This document shows positions 1 through 7,091 of a DNA stretch of 25,405 bases, in pieces. The stretch spans positions 1 to 25,405 of the forward strand of contig CALEVL010000281.1 in NCBI GenBank assembly GCA_937924675.1, in the 5' to 3' direction. The notes beneath the pieces were generated by a model. It ran no database searches. It was not told the origin of the DNA and worked only from the letters and a program-made list of their open reading frames with translations. This stretch comes from an uncultured Ignavibacteria bacterium (GTDB lineage Bacteria; Bacteroidota; Ignavibacteria; Tepidaquicellales; Tepidaquicellaceae). The translations under genes were made by a program, and so were the position numbers. Numbering within the stretch: the first letter of the stretch is position 1; every line of letters begins with the position of its first letter.

Positions 1-1
1 A

Positions 2-463
2 CTCAGACCAACAGAAATTTCAGACTTGGACTTTTTGTTTCAGTTCCAACTGGACAAAGAAGGTGGATACTTAGCTGCATTTATGCCAAAAGATCCTACA
101 GACAAATCCGCATATTTGAAAAAATACACAAAGTTGCTGGGTGATCCGACTGTAAATAACCAGACAATTGTTATTGACAATATTATTGTGGGAAGTATTG
201 CAAAGTTCGTAATGGAAGGTGACGCGGAAATTACTTATTGGATAGACAGAAACTTCTGGGGAAAAGGTATTGCAACAAAGGCGCTGAAAAAATTTCTTGT
301 GATTGAAACTGCGAGGCCAATTTTTGCACGTCTTGCGTTTGACAATTTTGGTTCACAAAGAGTTTTGGAAAAATGTGGCTTTGTCAAAATTGGGTCTGAC
401 AATGGTTTTGCAAATGCAAGACAAGCAGAGATAGAAGAATTCATTTACAAACTTGACAACTGA
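2..463 (+). CDS. GNAT family N-acetyltransferase (5' end outside window)
   Basis: The reading frame is open from base 2, and its first residues read LRPTEISDLDFLFQFQ, a typical GNAT opening, so the true start lies a few codons left of the window. The TTG at 26 is unlikely to be the start. The protein would transfer an acetyl group from acetyl-CoA to an unknown amine. The acetyl-CoA loop is visible as NFWGKGIATKALKKF, fitting the Q/RxxGxG/A pattern, and is followed by the C-terminal AFDNFGSQRVLEKCGF segment common in RimJ/RimL-like members. The stop codon TGA is followed at once by AACAGCCG, a motif that recurs after other genes here. The family is clear; the substrate is unknown. Confidence 0.85.
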   Translation, partial: LRPTEISDLDFLFQFQLDKEGGYLAAFMPKDPTDKSAYLKKYTKLLGDPTVNNQTIVIDNIIVGSIAKFVMEGDAEITYWIDRNFWGKGIATKALKKFLVIETARPIFARLAFDNFGSQRVLEKCGFVKIGSDNGFANARQAEIEEFIYKLDN

Positions 464-705
464 ACAGCCGAAAGAAATGCACTATATCACGCGCAAATCA
501 AAAGCCTGTCAGACATTATATCTTTGCAAAAGCGGTAGCTGCACGAATGACATTTCCGGGAAGAGCACAAATCAATCCTAAACTGATATCGAAAATATTA
601 TTGTTTCTTTTTTCTTCCATACTTGAGACTTTAACAAGCAGTTACAATCAGCCGGACAAATCAAAAACCAGCACTATAAATTCTTAAATAACAAATGATC
701 AGACA

Positions 706-1110
706 ATGGACAAAGAACAACTGACAGACTTTGGAAAAAAATATTCTGCGGCATGGTGTAGCCAAAAGCCGGAAAGTGTTGCAGCATTCTTTGCAGCTGA
801 TGGTTCACTAAAAGTAAATGATGATTTGCCTGCTGTTGGACGAGACGCCATTACAAAAGTTGCTCAGGGTTTTATGACTGCCTTTCCTGACATGATAGTG
901 GCAATGGACAGTTTGGTAATTAAACCTAACGGGACAGAATTTCATTGGACTTTAACAGGCACAAATTCAGGACCGGGAGGGACAGGCAATAAAGTAAAAG
1001 TTAGCGGTTTTGAACTCTGGCAATTTGACAAAGACGGGCTCATACAGGAATCAATTGGCAGTTTTGATGCTGCGGAATATAACAGACAACTTAATGCCGG
1101 TGTGAAATAG
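706..1110 (+). CDS. NTF2-like / SnoaL-like domain protein
   Basis: This 134-residue protein has the size and pattern of a single NTF2-like (SnoaL-type) cone-shaped domain. An N-terminal helix with YSAAWCSQKPESVAAFFAAD is followed by a GRDAI helix, then alternating strands including TEFHWTLTGTNSGPGG and SGFELWQFDKDGLI. Family members are small cytosolic isomerases, cyclases, hydratases or ligand-binding proteins. No catalytic set is certain here, so no reaction is assigned. The ATG at 706 follows a 240-base AT-rich spacer without a gene. It stands alone: the next gene is 360 bases away and has its own operator. Confidence 0.85.
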   Translation: MDKEQLTDFGKKYSAAWCSQKPESVAAFFAADGSLKVNDDLPAVGRDAITKVAQGFMTAFPDMIVAMDSLVIKPNGTEFHWTLTGTNSGPGGTGNKVKVSGFELWQFDKDGLIQESIGSFDAAEYNRQLNAGVK

Positions 1111-1394
1111 TTATACTGTTATACTTTGGACTACTATTACAAATGCACTGCAGCCAAAAAAAGTTTTTGTGAAATTAGGTCCGGACATTAAGACAACCAT
1201 CGGCAGTTCATATCCAAGCTTCATATCTTGCGGACGGATTTCTGCCGGGCAGTAGTTCTAAACTTAAGTTCTTTGGTCATGAATTTAGCTTCTGTTCCGG
1301 GCGGAGAGTTGGTCAATTCCCAAATTGCACAAAGCATCGAATGCAATAGCCAATGGCATGGCAAAAAAATCGAACTTTCACAACCTGTTCTTTT
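1111..1394. other. Gene-free spacer before Fic gene 1
   Basis: No convincing gene is visible. A 40-codon open frame (1279-1401) has no recognisable features and runs into the Fic operator region. The piece around 1236-1255 (GCGGACGGATTTCTGCCGGG) is somewhat GC-rich, but I found no second copy of it. The 3' end contains the operators listed separately. Confidence 0.4.
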
Positions 1395-1454
1395 GCGGTG
1401 AAAAACTAAAATTATCGCCGCATATTTGCGGTAATTAAATCGTATATTTACCGC
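1395..1454 (+). promoter_or_regulatory. Tandem palindromic operators and promoter of Fic gene 1
   Basis: Two inverted repeats lie back to back: 1395-1421 (GCGGTGA...TCGCCGC) and 1428-1454 (GCGGTAA...TTACCGC). Each is exactly 27 bases from GCGG to CCGC, and their starts are 33 bases apart, about three helical turns. The second has 10-base perfect arms, TTTGCGGTAA at 1425-1434 and TTACCGCAAA at 1448-1457. A TATATTTA at 1443-1450, close to the Bacteroidota -7 box TAnnTTTG, sits inside the second palindrome 20 bases before the ATG, so binding there would block transcription. The same 27-base layout precedes the second Fic gene at 15390. The binding protein is inferred to be Fic itself. Confidence 0.7.
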
Positions 1455-1470
1455 AAAACAGTATTAAGTA

Positions 1471-2577
1471 ATGGCAAAGTACATTTACGAGTACAAAAAT
1501 TGGCCAAATTTTTCATGGCAGGACAAAGTCATAAATGCTGTATTTGGTGAGGTGCGGCTTATTCAAGGTAAGATAATAGGACAAATGAACGCTTTGGGCT
1601 TTTCTGCTAAAGAAGAAGCCACGCTGACCGCATTAACCTTAGAAGTAGTCAAGTCATCAGAAATTGAAGGCGAATTACTCATTTATGACCAGGTACGTTC
1701 TTCCATTGCAAGGCGTTTGGGAATAAACACTGCAGGACTTGTATCGAGCAACCGCCATGTTGAAGGCGTTGTAGAAATGATGTTGGATGCGACCCAACGA
1801 TATAGTTTGCCTTTAACTGAACAAAGATTGTTTGGTTGGCAAGCATCTCTTTTCCCCACCGGTTACAGCGGACCATACTCAATAGAAGTGGGACGATACC
1901 GAACAGGTGAGATGCAAATTGTTTCAGGTACTATGGGCAAAGAAAAAGTGCATTACGAAGCCGTCAAGCCCGAAGCAGTAAAAACGGAAATGGACAAGTT
2001 CTTGGAATGGTTCAACAACGAAAATTGCCTTGACCCTGTTTTGAAAGCCGCTATAGCACACTTTTGGTTTATTATCATTCACCCCTTTGATGACGGAAAC
2101 GGCAGAATTGGAAGAGCCATAACCGACATGTTGCTTGCCTGTGCAGAAGGCAGTGGAGAACGTTTTTACAGTATGTCCAGCCAAATGTTAGCCGAACGCA
2201 AACTCTATTTCGAAGTTTTGCAAAAAGTTCAACATAGTTCAGGAGACATTACCGAATGGATCAACTGGTTTTTGCATTGTCTAAAAAATGCGATGCTCTC
2301 CACCGAGAACACTACACAGAAAATATTGCGTAAAGCTAGGTTTTGGAAATTACACGAACACACCTCCATCAACGAACGCCAACGCTTAATACTCAACAAA
2401 CTCTTTGATGATTTTGAAGGAAAACTGCAAACCTCAAAATGGGCTAAGATTGTCAAGACCTCTACCGACACAGCCTTACGGGACATAAAAGACTTGGTAG
2501 AAAAGGGAATCTTAAAACAAACTGACGAAGGAGGACGAAATGCAAACTACGAATTGGTGGACTTTGAATCAGAATAA
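1471..2577 (+). CDS. Fic family protein (DUF4172-Fic-winged helix), copy 1
   Basis: This 368-residue protein is a probable AMP-transferase. The Fic core motif HPFDDGNGRIGR starts at H204 and has the catalytic His, the acidic residue, the Asn and both Arg intact. The N-terminal region (1-75; YIYEYKNWPNFSW) matches DUF4172. It carries the self-inhibitory helix motif S/T-x3-E-G/N as S62-SEI-E66-G67, so this is a class II Fic with a built-in inhibitor that needs no separate antitoxin. The last 80 residues (NERQRLILNKLFDDFEG to the end, with STDTALRDIKDLVEKGILK) look like a winged helix with a recognition helix. A paralogue with the same layout is at 15390. The ATG follows two operators, which suggests autoregulation. 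The target protein is unknown. Confidence 0.93.
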   Translation: MAKYIYEYKNWPNFSWQDKVINAVFGEVRLIQGKIIGQMNALGFSAKEEATLTALTLEVVKSSEIEGELLIYDQVRSSIARRLGINTAGLVSSNRHVEGVVEMMLDATQRYSLPLTEQRLFGWQASLFPTGYSGPYSIEVGRYRTGEMQIVSGTMGKEKVHYEAVKPEAVKTEMDKFLEWFNNENCLDPVLKAAIAHFWFIIIHPFDDGNGRIGRAITDMLLACAEGSGERFYSMSSQMLAERKLYFEVLQKVQHSSGDITEWINWFLHCLKNAMLSTENTTQKILRKARFWKLHEHTSINERQRLILNKLFDDFEGKLQTSKWAKIVKTSTDTALRDIKDLVEKGILKQTDEGGRNANYELVDFESE

Positions 2578-2591
2578 CCACCGGCTATTAC

Positions 2592-2639
2592 AAAAGCTAA
2601 AGCCAATGGCAGGATTGGAAAATTAATTGAAGCTTTTTT
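2592..2639 (+). terminator. Possible terminator of Fic gene 1
   Basis: AAAAGCT at 2592-2598 can pair with AGCTTTT at 2631-2637, which leads into a T run. A small GCCAATGGC palindrome lies in the loop. The loop is long, so this is weak evidence for an intrinsic terminator 15 bases after the Fic stop codon. Confidence 0.25.
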
Positions 2640-2770
2640 CGCCCGCACAATCATTCGTGTTGGTCAAAAGCTAATTACCTCGCAATCCTTTAATTGTCAT
2701 GGACTCAACCGTTGACTGTAATTGCAGAAGTCAGTAACTAACTATAGACAACAATAAATAATAAAACTAT

Positions 2771-3343
2771 ATGAGAAAAATAATTTCATCTATGCACACT
2801 TCGCTTGACGGCTTTGTGGCCGGGCTTAAGGGAGAAATGGACTGGATAAATATTGACGATGATATTTTTGACATTGTTGCTACTGTAACAGACAAAGCCG
2901 ATACCGCACTTTACGGGCGGGTAACTTATGATTTGATGCAAAGCTATTGGCCAACCGCAGCAGATAAACCAAACGCATCTAAACACGACAAGGAACATTC
3001 GGTCTGGTATAGCAAAGTTTCAAAGATCGTTCTATCAAAGACAATGAGTGAAGAAGGACTTGTCAACACCACAGTTATCAGCGAACGGCTTGCAGAAAGC
3101 ATAAACAGAATAAAAAAACAAGACGGGAAGAACATTCTGATTTTTGGAAGCTCTACTGCTTCCCATTCATTGATGAGTCATGGACTAATTGATGAGTTTT
3201 GGTTATTCGTTAATCCGGTTTTGCTTGGACAAGGAATTCCGCTGTTCAAAGATATCAGAGAAATGATCAAGCTGAAACTTGTGGAATCGAAAAAATTTTC
3301 CTGCGGGGTAATTGCCCTTCACTACGAAACAAAACGCGATTGA
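2771..3343 (+). CDS. Dihydrofolate reductase family protein (RibD C-terminal domain)
   Basis: This 190-residue protein has the fold signature of the RibD_C/DHFR-like family. It opens with RKIISSMHTSLDGFVAG (the MxxSLDG motif at the NADPH/substrate cleft) and continues with ALYGRVTYDLMQSYWP. It has the GSSTASHSLMSHGLIDEFWLFVNPVLLGQG block near the end (the G[GS]xxL...LIDE...PVLLG pattern). Such proteins are cytosolic NADPH-dependent reductases. Most stand-alone copies are of unknown substrate and are not true FolA enzymes. The full family length is present. It is a single-gene unit with a 193-base spacer upstream, and the ATG is preceded by an A-rich stretch. Confidence 0.9.
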   Translation: MRKIISSMHTSLDGFVAGLKGEMDWINIDDDIFDIVATVTDKADTALYGRVTYDLMQSYWPTAADKPNASKHDKEHSVWYSKVSKIVLSKTMSEEGLVNTTVISERLAESINRIKKQDGKNILIFGSSTASHSLMSHGLIDEFWLFVNPVLLGQGIPLFKDIREMIKLKLVESKKFSCGVIALHYETKRD

Positions 3344-3832
3344 TGAACAAAGCATTCAAAGCAATTTCTCATGACATAGTAGTTAGTTACTTAGATGAAA
3401 ACGTTATGTGATGAAATTAATAATGGAAACGAAATATGACAAGAAGTAAATTACTTCAAATGTACAACATGGGTATAGCAGTGGAATCCCTTGACAATCG
3501 TAAATTGCTTAAACTTTGTTCTGCAATAGAAGTTGTGAAGTTAATACTGAAATTTGAAGCTGATCAAGACGGTTGATTTGCTTCATGCGGTGCAGAGCTA
3601 TTCACTCATGCTTTTGAACCATGTTTGAACCATTAGATTTGTCATATTAATAAAAAACTTTAGTGCGCTTAACATGTGTTTAGCACAATTCATGCAGATA
3701 ATGGTAGATACCACTTTTAAGTTTTAATTAATTTTCAAAGGATTAGACAAATGCAACGTTAACAATTGCCTTCATTCGCTCCGATATATACTACAATTTA
3801 GAAAAACGCAAAGATAGAAGTCCTGAAAACCA
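3344..3832. other. AT-rich spacer before the toxin-antitoxin pair
   Basis: This spacer is about 490 bases long and holds no clear gene except a possible 46-codon frame (3436-3576) listed separately. The rest is AT-rich, with scattered stop codons in all frames. No strong inverted repeat was found. Its right end passes into the promoter of the toxin gene. Confidence 0.4.
3436..3576 (+). CDS. Possible 46-residue small protein
   Basis: An ATG-initiated frame encodes 46 residues beginning MTRSKLLQMYNMGIAVESL and ending in TGA. It reads like an amphipathic helical peptide with alternating Leu/Ile and Lys. I do not recognise it. It could be a real small gene, the remnant of a larger helical gene, or chance. 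No promoter or ribosome-binding site was found to support it. Confidence 0.2.
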   Translation: MTRSKLLQMYNMGIAVESLDNRKLLKLCSAIEVVKLILKFEADQDG

Positions 3833-3866
3833 TTGTTTCTATTTTTAGAAACTTTGTATATCTTTG
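3833..3866 (+). promoter_or_regulatory. Bacteroidota-type promoter of the toxin-antitoxin operon
   Basis: A -33-like TTGTTT at 3833-3838 is followed about 20 bases later by TATCTTTG at 3859-3866, an exact match to the Bacteroidota -7 consensus TAnnTTTG. The toxin ATG is at 3890, giving a short leader of roughly 15-20 bases. This is the best primary promoter I can read in the window. Confidence 0.55.
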
Positions 3867-3889
3867 TTAAGGTTAATTAGACAACATCA

Positions 3890-4231
3890 ATGAGATATTT
3901 TGAGACTAGGTTTTTAGAACAAGCGGATGAGTTTATTTCGGGACTTGACTTTAAGGCAATCAGGAAGGTCTTATACAATATAGATCTTGCCGAGCAAACA
4001 AATGACCAAAGACTTTTAAAGAAACTGCAAAACGACATTTGGGAGTTCAGGACAAAATACGCAGGACTTCAAATAAGACTTCTTGCTTTTTGGGATAAGA
4101 CAGATAACAAAGAGACCTTGGTTATTGCAACTCACGGTTTCATAAAGAAAGCGGATAAAGTTCCGGCAAACGAAATAGACCGGGCTGCAAGATTGAGGGA
4201 CAAATATTTTCATAACAAAGAAAAAAAGTAA
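3890..4231 (+). CDS. Type II toxin, RelE/HigB-like (phage Gp49-like family)
   Basis: This 113-residue basic protein matches the Gp49/HigB branch of the RelE/ParE toxin fold. YFETRFLEQADEFISGL is followed by the linker helix and by NDIWEFRTKYAGLQIRLLAFWDKTDN, where the conserved W-E-R-x3-G-x-x-R-L segment forms the core strands. A C-terminal THGFIKKADKVPANEIDRA segment completes it; the pattern HGFxKKxxKxPxxEI is diagnostic of this branch. Members are usually ribosome-dependent mRNA endonucleases. The downstream HTH gene starts 4 bases after its stop, so the order is toxin then antitoxin, as in higBA rather than relBE. The promoter TATCTTTG lies 24 bases before the ATG. Confidence 0.9.
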   Translation: MRYFETRFLEQADEFISGLDFKAIRKVLYNIDLAEQTNDQRLLKKLQNDIWEFRTKYAGLQIRLLAFWDKTDNKETLVIATHGFIKKADKVPANEIDRAARLRDKYFHNKEKK

Positions 4232-4235
4232 TCAT

Positions 4236-4562
4236 ATGGCAACTAAGAAATTAAAGACCTACACGCTTTCCGAGATGAAAGACAAGTATATCGGTAAAGT
4301 CGGTACAAAAGAACGTGACAAATTCGAATATGAACTTCGGATGGACGTTTTGGGAAAGATGATTAAAGCTGTAAGACAAGAAAGAAACCTGACTCAAGAA
4401 GAACTTGGACAACTTGTTGGAGTTCAGAAAGCTCAGATTTCTAAGCTTGAAAGTAGTGCTAACAGTGCAACTATTGATACCATAATAAAGGTCTTTAAGG
4501 CATTGAAAGCGGAGATTAATTTCAATGTAAAGCTTGAAGACAACTTTGTTAAGCTCGCCTGA
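4236..4562 (+). CDS. Xre-family HTH antitoxin paired with the upstream toxin
   Basis: This 108-residue protein has a helix-turn-helix of the Xre/Cro type at about residues 43-80: KAVRQERNLTQEELGQLVGV then QKAQISKLES, with the expected Q-E-L and I-S-K-L-E recognition positions. The N-terminal 40 residues (KTYTLSEMKDKYIGKVGTKERDKFEYEL) are the extension seen in HigA-like antitoxins encoded after Gp49-type toxins. It would neutralise the toxin and repress the shared promoter upstream of 3890. It is coupled to the toxin gene by a 4-base gap. Twenty-one bases after its stop begins an ACAACAGCGTTTTGCC motif similar to the one after the UPF0158 gene. Confidence 0.9.
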   Translation: MATKKLKTYTLSEMKDKYIGKVGTKERDKFEYELRMDVLGKMIKAVRQERNLTQEELGQLVGVQKAQISKLESSANSATIDTIIKVFKALKAEINFNVKLEDNFVKLA

Positions 4563-4582
4563 AAGAAAACAATGCTGAATAC

Positions 4583-4710
4583 ACAACAGCGTTTTGCCAA
4601 TAGTTGCGCTTTTATACTCCGAAGAAGCAATTGATGTTTATCAAACATTGATTCATTGCGTTAGAATTTGTGCTGAAAAATCCTGACTGCGGCAAGCCGA
4701 TACGAGTTAG
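4583..4710 (+). repeat. Possible degenerate cassette-end (attC-like) element
   Basis: AACAGCGTTTTGCC starts 21 bases past the antitoxin stop. A loosely matching opposite arm, GGCAAGCCGATACGAGTTAG, lies at 4691-4710. The span is 128 bases, the same as the better preserved palindrome at 23970-24097. The arms pair only partly, so this could be coincidence. The shared position just after a stop codon and the shared AACAGC(C)GTTTTGCC core with 6293-6308 are the reasons to list it. Confidence 0.3.
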
Positions 4711-4758
4711 CCGAAACCATCAGACAACACAAACAACACATATTTGGCAACAAGACAA

Positions 4759-5559
4759 ATGGACATACAAAATTTAGAACAAGGTGACTTAGATTTAATT
4801 CCCGACTTACTTCCATTTGGTTGGGAAGACGAAATTACGAAGATTGCCTCTTATACAAATTCGAACTTCTGTTTTCCAATCAAAGTATGTACAGATAAAA
4901 CAATTGTTGGTATCGGGACGACAATCATTCACAATGAAACGGCTTGGTTGGCTCACATTATTGTTCACGCGGATTACAGACATCAAAAAATTGGCAAGCT
5001 AATAACTCAGACTTTGATTGAGACTTCATATCTAAAAGATTGTGAGACAATTTATCTACTGGCAACAGAACTTGGCGAACCTCTTTATAAGAAAATTGGA
5101 TTTGAAACAGAAACAGAATATGTGATCTTTGACAGCAATGGAACTCACAACGAATTTGAGATTTCAGAGAACATTGTTGCAATTAACAATGCCTTCAAAA
5201 AGCAAGTCTTGGATTTAGACAGACAAGTGACAGGTGAAGACAGAGTTTTGCTTCTCGAACAACATCTCCTGAACGGATTCGTATATTTGCAAGGCAATGA
5301 AGTACACGGCTTCTATTTGCCGGACCTGGGTGACGGTTTGATAATTGCAACATCGGGTATGGCAGGACAAGAATTAATGAACCTTCGCTTGAAAGAAAAA
5401 GATTTTGGCACATTTCCAATTGACAATCTGATTGCGGCAGATTTTATGAAACAAGACAATTTCAAAGAAGTCCGATCAGAAAAGCGATTGAGATTAGGCA
5501 GGAAAAGAAATTGGCAGCCCCACAATATTTACAACATAATTGGCGGCAATTTTGGATGA
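4759..5559 (+). CDS. GNAT acetyltransferase with C-terminal GNAT-like domain
   Basis: This 266-residue protein has an N-terminal GNAT domain (about 1-130). Its strands AWLAHIIVHADYRHQKIGKLITQTLIE contain the acetyl-CoA loop RHQKIGK, and the domain closes with PLYKKIGFETETEYVIF. The second half (about 140-260) resembles the C-terminal domain found in GNAT proteins of the Acetyltransf_18 type. The frame is open back to a TTG at 4744, but the ATG at 4759 (MDIQNLEQGDLDLIP) gives the usual GNAT opening. The protein is cytosolic with unknown substrate. It is a single-gene unit, followed by a GC-rich hairpin repeat. Confidence 0.88.
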   Translation: MDIQNLEQGDLDLIPDLLPFGWEDEITKIASYTNSNFCFPIKVCTDKTIVGIGTTIIHNETAWLAHIIVHADYRHQKIGKLITQTLIETSYLKDCETIYLLATELGEPLYKKIGFETETEYVIFDSNGTHNEFEISENIVAINNAFKKQVLDLDRQVTGEDRVLLLEQHLLNGFVYLQGNEVHGFYLPDLGDGLIIATSGMAGQELMNLRLKEKDFGTFPIDNLIAADFMKQDNFKEVRSEKRLRLGRKRNWQPHNIYNIIGGNFG

Positions 5560-5671
5560 CAAATACGATCATAATCAGGAACGGACATTCGATTCAAAAG
5601 GCCGAGTCGAAAGAATGGTAATCACAAGCAGAACCAATAATAGATTGGTAGTTAAGTGGTTTCCTTTCGGC

Positions 5672-5749
5672 TTCACGACTTCCCTGCCTGCAGCAGGCAG
5701 GCGTCCTGAAGCATAAAAACATTTTGTGTCGGGACGAAAGTCCCAACAC
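5672..5749. repeat. GC-rich double-hairpin repeat, copy 1
   Basis: Hairpin A (5672-5711) has TTCACGAC and GTCCTGAA arms around the palindrome CCTGCCTGCAGCAGGCAGG (5683-5701). Hairpin B (5726-5749) pairs GTGTCGGGAC with GTCCCAACAC across a GAAA tetraloop. The two are joined by GCATAAAAACATTTT. Related copies are at 6390-6475 and 12610-12699. It resembles a non-autonomous repeat (REP or MITE-like) and contains no reading frame. Confidence 0.7.
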
Positions 5750-5840
5750 GACAAAAACGGTCGAACATAACAATCACTGTATTTACGATCTAAGCTTCAC
5801 AACAGAAACAGTTTTTAATATTTGACAAGTAAGAAACAAG

Positions 5841-6277
5841 ATGAAAGAACTGAGAACAGAAGACATAGAGGAAATTGCAGAGCAACTTGACTGCGGGTTT
5901 CGTGCGTTTTTGCATAAGACCACAGGACAAATGCTTTTTATACCAAACGAGTACGAATTGCCTGACATTGAATTTGATGCCTGGAAAGAAGAGCTTGAGC
6001 TTCTGAAAAAAACTCTGCCGACTTTTTCGAAATTGAAAAATGGACTTCAAGCGAAGCGTTTCAAATCATGGAAGACTTTGCAGAAAACCTGAATGAGAAC
6101 AAACAACTTCAAGGCAGACTGCTATATGCTTTGAACAAGAGAAAACCATTCAGAGAATTTAAGTTTATTATTGACAACTCGGGTGACTTCAGGCAACAAT
6201 GGTTTGACTTTAAGAACAATTGGCAGCAAGAATTTGTAGAGCAAGAGTTAAAACGACTATATCTGACAGATGATTGA
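5841..6277 (+). pseudogene. UPF0158 family protein, split by a frameshift
   Basis: Two overlapping frames make one UPF0158 protein of about 145 residues. Frame 1 (from ATG 5841) gives MKELRTEDIEEIAEQLDCGF through LELLKK. The rest of the family pattern, FFEIEKWTSSEAFQIMEDFA then ALNKRKPFREFKFII and QQWFDFKNNW, lies in the -1 frame and ends at 6277. The switch falls in a run of seven A at 6006-6012; eight A would restore one frame. It may be a mutation, a sequencing or assembly error in the homopolymer, or slippage. UPF0158 proteins are of unknown function. An ATG at 6068 could start a 69-residue C-terminal fragment only. A GC-rich repeat follows the gene. Confidence 0.75.
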
Positions 6278-6292
6278 AAAAAAAGACAGCAC

Positions 6293-6308
6293 CTAACAGC
6301 CGTTTGCC
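6293..6308 (+). repeat. AACAGC-type motif downstream of the UPF0158 gene
   Basis: CTAACAGCCGTTTGCC starts 16 bases after the UPF0158 stop and matches ACAACAGCGTTTTGCC after the antitoxin gene (4583) and AACAGCCG after the first GNAT gene (463). On the minus strand, ATAACAGCGGGTTT follows the 2H phosphoesterase gene. No matching opposite arm was found downstream here. It may be the surviving end of a recombination or repeat element. Confidence 0.4.
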
Positions 6309-6389
6309 GCAAGTGACCGTGACGTGGTTACTTGAGGATCTGCGCTAATATTCAGCATCAGTGCAGTTTAACAGTGAGATGGTTCTGAG

Positions 6390-6475
6390 TCAGCCATTTC
6401 CGTCCTGACGCATTCAAACGGTTTGTGTCGGGACGCCTGCCTGCTGCAGGCAGGGAAGTCCCGACATTACAAATA
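6390..6475. repeat. GC-rich double-hairpin repeat, copy 2
   Basis: This copy contains CGTCCTGACGCATTCAAACGG, then hairpin B at 6426-6466: TGTCGGGAC and GTCCCGACA arms around CCTGCCTGCTGCAGGCAGG (6436-6454), ending ATTACAAATAA. In copy 1 the GC-rich palindrome is inside hairpin A; here it is inside hairpin B, while the left hairpin is reduced. The palindrome thus seems to move between or be lost from the two hairpins. It lies in the 322-base gap before the DUF3024 gene, which otherwise holds no gene. Confidence 0.7.
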
Positions 6476-6599
6476 AAGATTTGATGATTTTGTGCTCCGA
6501 AACACCCGCACCTTAAAAATTGCAGTAATATACAAGCAGGCAGGCGGGAAAAACAATTCACCACAAATAAAAATCAAAGACAATCAATCAGATTTATTC

Positions 6600-6947
6600 A
6601 TGACTTTAGACATTACAAAATCGCTTGAAATCATCGAGACAATGGAAAACTACATTGATAAGATCAGGCCATCTGTTGAAATCAGACATAAAATTGACAT
6701 CGGTTATGAATTAAAAGACCAAAGCGTAATCCTTCACGAAATCAGACCGAAATGGAACGATCCAAAAATAGTACTGACTCATGATTATGCCAAAGCGACA
6801 TTTGTTTTGAAGAATAACTTATGGAAGGTTTTTTGGATGCGCTCTAACCTTAAATGGAATTCATATAAGCCGAAACCGACTGTCAGACAGCTGAAAGACT
6901 TTCTTAAACTTGTTGACGAAGACAAACATCACTGCTTTAAAGGTTGA
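6600..6947 (+). CDS. DUF3024 family protein
   Basis: The protein is 115 residues from the ATG at 6600. It begins MTLDITKSLEIIETMENYID, contains IRHKIDIGYELKDQSVILHEIRPKWNDP and KATFVLKNNLWKVFWMRSNLKWNSY, and ends VDEDKHHCFKG. The W-x2-FWMRxxLKWxxY core and the C-terminal EDKHxCF are the hallmarks of DUF3024, a short family of unknown function. The frame stays open back to 6492, but the extra 36 residues (MLRNTRTLKIAV...) come from repeat-flanking DNA containing a GCAGGCAGGCGGG patch and do not fit the family, so I reject the longer start. It is a single-gene unit. Confidence 0.88.
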   Translation: MTLDITKSLEIIETMENYIDKIRPSVEIRHKIDIGYELKDQSVILHEIRPKWNDPKIVLTHDYAKATFVLKNNLWKVFWMRSNLKWNSYKPKPTVRQLKDFLKLVDEDKHHCFKG

Positions 6948-7091
6948 TTTTACATCGGTTATGCTGTACCATTTTTCAAAGAAGCAATTCACTTGAAACT
7001 GAACTACAGAAATTCAATTTTTTTCATAACAGAAAAGAGAGCCGGAATCCAACCGGTGCAGGAAAATAAATTATCAAAAAGAAAATCACAA

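Noticed and set aside
1471..2577. Fic gene considered as a toxin with a separate upstream antitoxin
   Set aside because: No small antitoxin frame precedes it, and the inhibitory S-x3-E-G motif is inside the Fic protein itself (class II).
6492..6599. N-terminal extension of the DUF3024 frame
   Set aside because: The extra 36 residues derive from DNA with a GCAGGCAGGCGGG repeat patch and do not fit the family, which begins at the ATG at 6600.
6993..7091. N-terminal extension of the DinB copy 1 frame
   Set aside because: The ATG at 7092 gives the standard DinB start; the upstream 33 residues have no match to the fold.
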